Source: a bacterium (lineage in GTDB: Bacteria; SZUA-182). Taken from it: a stretch of 11,449 nt of DNA. The stretch's first letter is position 1. Each line of letters starts with the position of its first letter. The translations under genes and the position numbers were made by a program. This document shows, piece by piece, positions 5,472-11,449 of the stretch. A model generated the notes under the pieces. The model worked only from the letters and a program-made list of their open reading frames with translations, had not been told where the DNA came from and made no database searches. Location: positions 1-11,449 of the forward strand of contig QIFF01000162.1 in the NCBI GenBank assembly GCA_003230635.1, read 5' to 3'.

Positions 5472-7627
5472 TAAAGTAAATTGCTGGTGGAAATTATTTG
5501 TTTTATTCGCTCTGCCTGGAACTGATTGGGGGCAAGTTCCAGGGAGCGGTTGAGATATTTAAGCGCCCTGTTTTTGTCTTTTAAGTGGTAGAGGTAAATA
5601 ATCCCCAGGTTTTTGTAAGCCCCGGCGTTTTCCGGCGACAGCTTCAGGGTGGTCAGGTAAGCGTCAACCGCCTCGTTATAGCGGCTTAAATTCTGGTAGC
5701 TCAGGCCCAGATTGTAGTGCGCTCCAGTATGCTTTGAGTTCAGTTTAATAACCCGGGTAAATTCCTTTACCGCCTTTTCATATTTCCCCTGGGCGCTATA
5801 AAGCTTCCCTAGCTCGTAGTGGGCCGGGAAGTAATTTGGTTTGAGCTGCAAAGCTTTCTCGTAGGCAATGATTGCTTTATCATGCAAGCCTTTTTTAAAT
5901 TGGGTTCTCCCAATATTGAGATATACTTCCGGGTCGTTGGGCTTGATTTTTTTCAGCTTTTTATAGACTTGCAGGGAGTTATCTGGATTTCCCATTTTCC
6001 GGTAAGCAGTACCTAGATTGTAATATACGGGAGTATAGCCCGCATCTACACTGAGCGCCTGTTGATACAACTGAACCGCTTGATTCCAGTTTTTCTGAGC
6101 GTAAAAGACATCGCCCAGGGCGTGATATATGCGGGCCGCTTTCGGCTTGATTTTTAGCGCTTGCTGAAGATGGTTCACCGCCGGGCGGTAGTCCCCTTTT
6201 TTATTATAGGCAAGACCCATATTATAAAAGGCCTGGGCGAACTTGGGCTTTATTTCAAGCGCCCGTTTTAGTGCTTTTATAGCCAGCCCGTATTGCCCCT
6301 CCTGGGAATATACCGACCCCAGGTTATTATGCGCCCTGGCTTTGTTGGGCGACTTTTTAGCCACATCGCTCCAGAGGCTGATCTCACTGCTCCAGACCAT
6401 ATTCCTCTGATAAGTACCCCAGCCGAGGATAGTAATTAATAAACCCATAGCCACCAGCTTTGTCTTTAAGCGGTACCTTTTCGCCACAAGACTAAAGAGC
6501 TTCAGCAGAGCAAGTGTCACCAATACAAAGAAGCCCACCGAGGGCAGATAAAGGCGGTGCTCAAAGACCATATCCAGGGGGAGAACGGAGGATTCCAATA
6601 GCAAGTTGCCCCAAAACCAAATTATAAAAAAGGAAATCAGGGGGCGCTTTTTGGCCAGGTAAATGCTAATACCAATCAAAGCGAGGACAAGAATAAGACA
6701 GAGCAAGGTAGTGGGTGGATTTAGCAGGGAGTAAGATAGGGGAAACTGGTGGTCAAGGTTAAGGCGCGAGGGCAAGGGGACAATCAGCAGGCTCAGGTAA
6801 AAAATCACTACCCGCAACTGGGTAAGCATGCGCTGACCGGGGGTGAAAGGGAATCTCTGGTATTCCTTGCTCAACCAGGAAGCAAAGTCAAAGCCAAGAT
6901 AATAAATTCCCGCCAGCAAGCTTACCAACAGGCCTAGGCCAAGCGCTAGATAAATCTTTTTCTTTTTGGCCGGATCCAGCTTCAGCCCTTGCCGGAAGTA
7001 GTAGTCGTAAAGAAGGATAAATAAAGGGAGGGTGATAGCGTTTTCCTTGCTGCCCAGGGCCAGCAGGGTTGCCAGGGCGGTGCCGGCAAAATAGGCTGCT
7101 TTCAGCTTGCCCTCAGCCAGGCGCGCCTTGGCGTAGCAATAAAGGGCCAGCAGGAAAAAGAGGGCGGCCAGAGAAGCCATACGCTGGACAATGTAGGTTA
7201 CCGCCTGGGTTTGAATGGGGTGGACGACAAAAAGCAGAGCGGTGAGCAGGGCGATTTCCCGGGCCTGTTTTCCATAGCGCTCCTGTAAGCTGGGCAAATT
7301 GAGGGTAAGCTTTAGAAAAAGATAGACCAAAACAGCAGTCAGCAAGTGAATTAATAGATTAAGCAGGTGATAGCCGAAGGGGTCAAGTTCTCCCAAGTAA
7401 TAATTGAGGGCAAAGCTGAGCCTGGCCACCGGGCGGCCGCCAAATTTGAGCTGCGCCAGTTTAGCCGGGGAGAGACTATCCAGGTGGATTGTTTCGTACT
7501 CCACAATATTCTGGGCGTCGTCAAAGACAAAGGGGCCGTGGAAGGTGTTGGAGTAGCTTAAGACACCGACTAGAAGAATCAGAATCAGCGGGTAAAACTC
7601 GAAAATTTTGTTTTTTGGATGAGCCAT
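5471..7627 (-). CDS. TMTC/PMT-like GT-C membrane protein with eight C-terminal TPRs
   Basis: The 718-residue product has a membrane half (about 12–410, roughly ten hydrophobic spans) and a TPR half. The membrane half carries marks of the GT-C glycosyltransferases related to TMTC and protein O-mannosyltransferases: the acidic pair FVFDDAQN (33–40) in the first external loop, GRPVARLSF (64–72), HPIQTQAVTYIVQRMASL (136–153) and EHRLYLPSVGF (356–366). Residues 430–702 form eight consecutive 34–35-residue TPRs with the usual G8, Y/F11, A20 and P32 pattern, closed by a capping helix. Relatives transfer sugars from lipid carriers to proteins; donor and acceptor here are unknown. The ATG at 7627 is four bases after the upstream stop, suggesting translational coupling. 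A GGAGG inside the upstream gene is about 19 bases away, better placed for an in-frame CTG 12 bases upstream. The stop TAG lies at the edge of the inverted-repeat element. Confidence 0.8.
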   Translation of the reverse strand: MAHPKNKIFEFYPLILILLVGVLSYSNTFHGPFVFDDAQNIVEYETIHLDSLSPAKLAQLKFGGRPVARLSFALNYYLGELDPFGYHLLNLLIHLLTAVLVYLFLKLTLNLPSLQERYGKQAREIALLTALLFVVHPIQTQAVTYIVQRMASLAALFFLLALYCYAKARLAEGKLKAAYFAGTALATLLALGSKENAITLPLFILLYDYYFRQGLKLDPAKKKKIYLALGLGLLVSLLAGIYYLGFDFASWLSKEYQRFPFTPGQRMLTQLRVVIFYLSLLIVPLPSRLNLDHQFPLSYSLLNPPTTLLCLILVLALIGISIYLAKKRPLISFFIIWFWGNLLLESSVLPLDMVFEHRLYLPSVGFFVLVTLALLKLFSLVAKRYRLKTKLVAMGLLITILGWGTYQRNMVWSSEISLWSDVAKKSPNKARAHNNLGSVYSQEGQYGLAIKALKRALEIKPKFAQAFYNMGLAYNKKGDYRPAVNHLQQALKIKPKAARIYHALGDVFYAQKNWNQAVQLYQQALSVDAGYTPVYYNLGTAYRKMGNPDNSLQVYKKLKKIKPNDPEVYLNIGRTQFKKGLHDKAIIAYEKALQLKPNYFPAHYELGKLYSAQGKYEKAVKEFTRVIKLNSKHTGAHYNLGLSYQNLSRYNEAVDAYLTTLKLSPENAGAYKNLGIIYLYHLKDKNRALKYLNRSLELAPNQFQAERIKQIISTSNLL

Positions 7628-7631
7628 TATT

Positions 7632-10250
7632 TTATCCAGGCATGAACCTCCTTTCCACCCAAGCCAGTTCATCCTCCCTGGTTTTTAGCTTGCCGTCCAG
7701 GTGAGCGTAGAGCAGCTCTTGCTTAATCCGGCCAAAGACGGGGCCGGGGGAAAGACCTAATTCCTTTAGTTCCCGGCCGGAAATCAGGACTTTCTCGTGC
7801 TGCAATTTGGTCAGGTAGAGGGAGAGGCGTTGCTTGGCCAGGGGTGAAGCGGTTTTAGCCATTACCAGCAGCAGGGTTTCCAGGGGAGCGGGTTTCAGCA
7901 GGGCGTAAAGCTGGCTGGGGGAATAGGTTTTCTGGCGTTGCAGTTGGCTTAGAAGGGGGGTAATCTGCCGCTGGGCCTTTAGCAGGGCCAGCGTTTGTTT
8001 CTCATTTAAATCCAGGCGCTGGGCAAGTTCCTGGCACTCTTGCCGGGATAGATAGCTGGCCAATCCCGATAAAAAAAGAAACCAGCGTTCGGCCTTTTTC
8101 TCCAGAAAGAGCAGGTTATACCAATCCAGCACAGTTTTAAGGCGGGAGAATAGTTGCAGCTCTTGCTGGCTTGGCTTCAGCTTGGGGTGAATACACCCAA
8201 GCAAATCCAGTTTGCTCATGCGCTGAATGGTTTTGTGAGGCTCGGTTTCCTGAAAGATCAGGCACAGTTCGCTCAGCAGGCGCTGGCCGTCCAGGTAGGC
8301 GCAAAGGTCTTTTTTAAGCGCATTGCGAATTAGGCTTAAGGTGTATTTGCCGATACGGAAGCCGAAACGCTGCTCAAAGCGAATGGCCCGAAATACCCGG
8401 GTGGGGTCCTCCAACAGGCTCAGGCTGTGCAAGACGCGAATGGCCCCGTTTTTCAAGTCCTGCTGCCCGCCGAAGAAATCAATTAAGCTGCCGAACTCGC
8501 CCGGGTTGAGTTTGATCGCCAGGGCATTGATGGTAAAGTCGCGCCGGTATAAGTCCTGCTTGATAGAGCTTTGTTCCACAATCGGCAGCGCCGCCGGATG
8601 TTTATAATACTCGGTGCGGGCGGTAGCCACATCCAGCTTGAAACCGTTGCGGAAAACCACCACCGCGGTGGCAAATTTCTCGTGAGCGCGGCAGTGTCCA
8701 CCCACCCGCTCGGCCAGGCGGCGGGCAAACAAAATCCCGTCATTTTCCACCACTAGATCCAGATCAAGGTTGTCCATCCGCAGCAGCATATCCCGCACCA
8801 TCCCACCTACTACATAAACCCCAAAACCCAACTCCTCCCCCAGCTTGCCGGCCAGATGCAAGATATCCTGGATGGATTGAGGTAGTCTTTCCTGCAGCAG
8901 CCCCTTGAGGTTCTTTTTATGGCGCCCGCCCCGCAGGCTGCCCTTTTCCGGGGAAAGGGGAACCAGTTTCTCGTGCAGGATACGCAGTAAATCGGTGCGG
9001 GTGATAATCCCCACTACCCGCTTATTTTCCAGCACCGGCAAAAACTGCTGGTGGCGTTCCATCATCCGCTGCTTGATGGTATCCAGGTCATCCTGTGGGG
9101 AAACGGTTTCTACCTCAGTGAGCATCACCTCGGCAACGGACGAAGTTTCTAAACCGTGCCCCAGGGCTTTGTCTATGACTTGGCGACCGATAATTCCCAA
9201 TAAAATCCCCTGGGGACTGGTTACGGGCAGGTTGTTAATGCTATGGCGCAGGAACAAGTCCTTGGCTTCCTGGAGGGTGGCTGAAGTGGAAATGGTCTTG
9301 GCCGGGCTAGTCATGATCTGTCCCGCCGATTTTAGGGGGGGAAGCTCTTCTTCCAGCAGTTGGAACAGTTTCTCTTTAAGCTGAATCAGGGTTAAGTCGC
9401 GAATCGTGGCCGAAGCGGCGCTGGCGTGCCCACCACCACCAAAGGAATGCAGCAGTGTTCCCACATTTACCGTCGGCACCTGGGAGCGGGCTACCAGGTG
9501 TACCCGTCCCTCCAGCCGCACCAGCACAAAAAGTACCTCCGCATTCTCTACATCCCGCAGTTTATGCGCCAAAACCGCTATGTCTCCCACGTACTTTTCG
9601 CTGGAAGCGGTGGCAATTGTTACCTGAACCCCGTGAATTACAAAATTCTGGGCGCTCTGAAATAACTCATTTAATAAAGCCACCTGTTCCCCGGAAAGCT
9701 CCCGCTTGATGAAATGAGGAATGAGGCTTAAATCAGCGCCCTCTTGCAGCAGGTAGGCCACTGCTTCCAGATCGGCCTTGCTGGTGGATTTGAAGGTTAG
9801 AAATCCGCTGTCTTCATAGATTCCCAGGGCAAAGAGGGTAGCCTCCTGAGGGGTTATGGGGATTTTGCGTTTTCGCAGCAACTCTACCATAATACTGGTG
9901 GTTGCCCCCACGCTGCGAATCATTTCCAACTCGGGTTTAATCTTGCCGGGCTGCGGCGGGTGGTGGTCATAGACATGCACGATTAGGTGGGGATTGTCCA
10001 AAATAGGGGACAGACTGCCGAAACGCCCCCCCGGATTGGCATCCACCAGAATCAGGCGCTGCACCTGGGAGGGCTTAATCTGCCTGGGTTTGAAATACTT
10101 GATTTCCGGATGCAGGCTTAGATAATGGCGCAGGTTTTCCGCCATGGAACCGGGGAAGACCAGTTTGGCTTGCGGATAAAGCTTGCCCGCAGCTACCATG
10201 GAAGCCAGGGAATCAAAATCAGAGTTTAGATGGCTGGTGATTATGTCCAT
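7632..10250 (-). CDS. DHH phosphoesterase – two CBS domains – tRNA nucleotidyltransferase (A-adding/CCA-adding type) fusion
   Basis: An 872-residue three-part protein. Residues 1–300 are a DHH/DHHA1 phosphoesterase like NrnA or RecJ relatives: HLNSDFDS (7–14), VDAN (69–72), YDHHPP (94–99), EDSG (146–149) and GGGGHASA (271–278). The metal ligands are all present. Residues 312–425 are two CBS domains, which usually bind adenine nucleotides. Residues about 450–872 form a tRNA nucleotidyltransferase/poly(A) polymerase head and tail: VVGGMVRD (480–487), the metal-binding LDLDLV (D496 and D498), DLYRRDFTINALA (566–578) and EDPTRVFRAIRFEQRFG (614–630). Such fusions occur in several thermophilic and clostridial lineages. 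Some family members add only the terminal A to tRNA while a separate enzyme adds CC; which activity this one has cannot be read here. The ATG overlaps the end of nth by 10 bases, so the two are translated together. Confidence 0.9.
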   Translation of the reverse strand: MDIITSHLNSDFDSLASMVAAGKLYPQAKLVFPGSMAENLRHYLSLHPEIKYFKPRQIKPSQVQRLILVDANPGGRFGSLSPILDNPHLIVHVYDHHPPQPGKIKPELEMIRSVGATTSIMVELLRKRKIPITPQEATLFALGIYEDSGFLTFKSTSKADLEAVAYLLQEGADLSLIPHFIKRELSGEQVALLNELFQSAQNFVIHGVQVTIATASSEKYVGDIAVLAHKLRDVENAEVLFVLVRLEGRVHLVARSQVPTVNVGTLLHSFGGGGHASAASATIRDLTLIQLKEKLFQLLEEELPPLKSAGQIMTSPAKTISTSATLQEAKDLFLRHSINNLPVTSPQGILLGIIGRQVIDKALGHGLETSSVAEVMLTEVETVSPQDDLDTIKQRMMERHQQFLPVLENKRVVGIITRTDLLRILHEKLVPLSPEKGSLRGGRHKKNLKGLLQERLPQSIQDILHLAGKLGEELGFGVYVVGGMVRDMLLRMDNLDLDLVVENDGILFARRLAERVGGHCRAHEKFATAVVVFRNGFKLDVATARTEYYKHPAALPIVEQSSIKQDLYRRDFTINALAIKLNPGEFGSLIDFFGGQQDLKNGAIRVLHSLSLLEDPTRVFRAIRFEQRFGFRIGKYTLSLIRNALKKDLCAYLDGQRLLSELCLIFQETEPHKTIQRMSKLDLLGCIHPKLKPSQQELQLFSRLKTVLDWYNLLFLEKKAERWFLFLSGLASYLSRQECQELAQRLDLNEKQTLALLKAQRQITPLLSQLQRQKTYSPSQLYALLKPAPLETLLLVMAKTASPLAKQRLSLYLTKLQHEKVLISGRELKELGLSPGPVFGRIKQELLYAHLDGKLKTREDELAWVERRFMPG

Positions 10251-10894
10251 TGCTCAACCCCGATACGGGGACAGAAAGGGGATAGGCAGCAATCGCTGCA
10301 ATGCGGCTTTCTCGCCTGGCAGACCTTGCGCCCATGTTCAACCAGTCTATGGCTAAAAAGCACCCACTCTTGCTCAAGAATAAGCAATTGCAGCTCAAAC
10401 TCAATCTTAGCCGGGTCGGCATTGGCTGTCAAGCCCAGGCGTCGGCTTAAGCGGCGCACGTGGGTATCCACTACCAGCCCGGGAATGCTGAAGACGTTGC
10501 CCAAGATGACGTTGGCTGTCTTGCGCCCCACCCCGGGCAGGGCGGTCAATTCTTCCATTTTGGCAGGTACTTGTCCCTGATGCTTAGCCAGAAGCTGCCG
10601 GCAACAGGCGATGATATTTTTAGCCTTATTCCGGTAAAAGCCAGTGGGTTTAATGTCACTTTCCAGTTCGCTTAAGCAAGCCTGGGCATAATCTGCGGCA
10701 GCGGGGTATTTTTTAAACAAGTCGGCGGTTACCTGGTTAACCCTCACATCCGTGCATTGGGCTGCGAGAATGGTAGCTACCAGCAGTTCAAGGGAATTGC
10801 TGAAGTTGAGGGTACATTTAGCCTTTGGGTATGCTTTTTGCAACTCATGCACAACGGTCAGGGCCTTTTCTTTTTGCTGGTTTTCTGCTGCCAT
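10241..10894 (-). CDS. nth: Endonuclease III (base-excision repair DNA glycosylase/AP lyase)
   Basis: The 217-residue protein is of standard length for Nth. The helix-hairpin-helix LPGVGRKTA (119–127) carries the catalytic Lys125. VVDTHVRRLSRRLGL (141–155) carries the catalytic Asp143. The C-terminal iron–sulphur motif is complete as C192-x6-C199-x2-C202-x5-C208. The enzyme removes oxidised pyrimidines and nicks the abasic site. The ATG at 10894 follows AAGGA by about nine bases. It is the first gene of the leftward operon, and its last codons overlap the start of the DHH–CBS–nucleotidyltransferase gene. I see no unusual feature within the protein. Confidence 0.95.
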   Translation of the reverse strand: MAAENQQKEKALTVVHELQKAYPKAKCTLNFSNSLELLVATILAAQCTDVRVNQVTADLFKKYPAAADYAQACLSELESDIKPTGFYRNKAKNIIACCRQLLAKHQGQVPAKMEELTALPGVGRKTANVILGNVFSIPGLVVDTHVRRLSRRLGLTANADPAKIEFELQLLILEQEWVLFSHRLVEHGRKVCQARKPHCSDCCLSPFCPRIGVEQWT

Positions 10895-10933
10895 GAAGAT
10901 ATTTCCTTTTTGGCTTGGGGGGAACTCCAGAAC

Positions 10934-10961
10934 TTGACAAATACAGATTATAGTATATTCT
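10934..10961 (+). promoter_or_regulatory. Possible promoter for the PhnD-like lipoprotein gene
   Basis: A consensus TTGACA (10934–10939), a 16-base spacer and TATTCT (10956–10961) predict a start near 10968 and a leader of about 125 bases. The leader holds a short inverted repeat, TATGAT (11061–11066) and ATCATA (11075–11080), ending at the ribosome site. Its meaning is unknown. Confidence 0.45.
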
Positions 10962-10976
10962 TATATTTAGTTGTAA
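10947..10976 (-). promoter_or_regulatory. Possible promoter for the nth operon
   Basis: On the minus strand a perfect TATAAT (10952–10947) is preceded, at 18 bases, by TTACAA (10976–10971), which matches the −35 consensus at only three positions. The leader to the nth ATG would be about 45 bases. The −10 box is convincing, the −35 weak. It overlaps the oppositely directed promoter at 10934–10961, so the two may compete. Confidence 0.4.
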
Positions 10977-11093
10977 AAATGCAAGAAAAAAGTGATTTTT
11001 ACTTTGCTCAGATCGGGAGTCCAGTCAGGAAATTAAAGGTTTGCTGGTGGGCTCTTTGTTTATGATACACAACCATCATAGGAGGGGGGAAAG

Positions 11094-11449
11094 ATGTTGA
11101 AGAAAAGGTTGTTTCCAGCAGCAGTTGCCTTAAGTATGACCTGTTTGTTCTTGTGGATGGCTTTCTTGTTTGTCTCTTGTGATCAAATGCAGACCCACAC
11201 TGAAAGCCCCGGTAAAAGCCAGGCCGCAGAGGAGGTCAAGCCCACGGGAACTATTAAACTGGGCTACCTGATTTGCAACAGCCGGGAGGAAACGGTGGAA
11301 CGTTTTGCCCCGGTGGCCGCCTATATCGGGCACAAACTGGGACTCAAGGTGCAAATGTTTCCCATGCACACCTATGAGGTGCAGGAGGATATCACCAAGA
11401 ACAATATTAAGTTTTTCAAAACAAATTCCATCGTCTATATGCAGTTGAA
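11094..11449 (+). CDS. PhnD-like substrate-binding lipoprotein, 3' part missing
   Basis: The open frame runs 118 codons plus two bases to the window edge. The start is well supported: AGGAGG (11080–11085) lies eight bases before the ATG. Residues 1–28 form a lipoprotein signal peptide: KKR near the start, a hydrophobic run to 27, and the box FVSC with Cys29 as the likely lipidated residue. A polar linker follows (30–51). Then comes a mature N-terminus reading IKLGYLICNSREETVERFAP and continuing VAAYIGHKLGLKVQMFP. The sequence SREETVERFAP…Y-x-x-x-K-L-G resembles the first strand–helix of PhnD-type (phosphate/phosphonate ABC uptake) binding proteins. Ligand and partners cannot be told. PhnD-like domains also serve as sensors in front of histidine kinases or other output domains, and the part beyond the edge would decide. 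It is divergent from nth. Confidence 0.7.
   Translation, partial: MLKKRLFPAAVALSMTCLFLWMAFLFVSCDQMQTHTESPGKSQAAEEVKPTGTIKLGYLICNSREETVERFAPVAAYIGHKLGLKVQMFPMHTYEVQEDITKNNIKFFKTNSIVYMQL

Noticed and set aside
5178..5474. 98-codon plus-strand open frame across the kinase start and the repeat element
   Set aside because: It lies antisense to the kinase N-terminus, has no ribosome site and runs through the inverted repeat; its product resembles nothing I know.
10981..11007. GCAA…TTTGC imperfect hairpin in the leader of the PhnD-like gene as a riboswitch or terminator
   Set aside because: The stem is mainly A·T with register slips and no following T-run; I see no known riboswitch core.
1..11449. 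Defence island, prophage, toxin–antitoxin or CRISPR content
   Set aside because: Every open frame of size belongs to repair, tRNA processing, envelope or transport families; no direct-repeat arrays, integrase, transposase or small paired toxin/antitoxin genes are visible.

Overview
The window reads as a piece of bacterial chromosome, most likely from an anaerobic, Gram-positive-lineage bacterium (Firmicutes/Clostridia). This is an inference. It rests on strong AGGAGG-type ribosome sites, TTGACA/TATAAT-type promoters, a DHH–CBS–tRNA nucleotidyltransferase fusion, a GbsR-type regulator and a DgkB/YegS-like lipid kinase. No rRNA, tRNA, CRISPR array, transposase gene or phage gene is visible. Both ends cut through genes.

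Region A (1–2966) is a leftward unit: a GbsR/MarR-like regulator, then pseB (UDP-GlcNAc 4,6-dehydratase), then an ABC exporter cut by the left edge. It is preceded by a near-consensus promoter and a 16-bp perfect palindrome just downstream of the likely transcription start. The regulator and exporter are visibly more A+T-rich than the genes to the right, so this looks like a cell-surface sugar/export module of different ancestry.

Region B (3024–4408) runs rightward: an isoaspartyl methyltransferase with an N-terminal hydrophobic export-type segment, overlapping by one base a small RDD-family membrane protein. It has its own promoter, divergent from region A. It meets the next operon tail to tail, with only 18 bp between stop codons.

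Region C (4427–10894) is a long leftward operon: nth (endonuclease III), a DHH–CBS–CBS–tRNA nucleotidyltransferase fusion, a TMTC/PMT-like GT-C membrane protein with eight TPRs, and a diacylglycerol/YegS-type lipid kinase. The first three genes overlap or lie within 4 nt of each other. Between the TPR gene and the kinase sits a 158-bp gene-free element (5314–5471). It is one long imperfect inverted repeat, centred on a CATAC-TTCCA-GTATG hairpin and flanked by TAA, and it is the best candidate here for a mobile or structured repeat element.

Region D (10895–11449) is a divergent control region. It is followed by the start of a rightward lipoprotein gene resembling PhnD-type substrate-binding proteins, cut by the right edge.

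I see ordinary housekeeping and envelope genes plus the repeat element. I do not see a defence system or an obviously new multi-gene system. Every gene family call comes from recognising motifs by eye, not from a database search.
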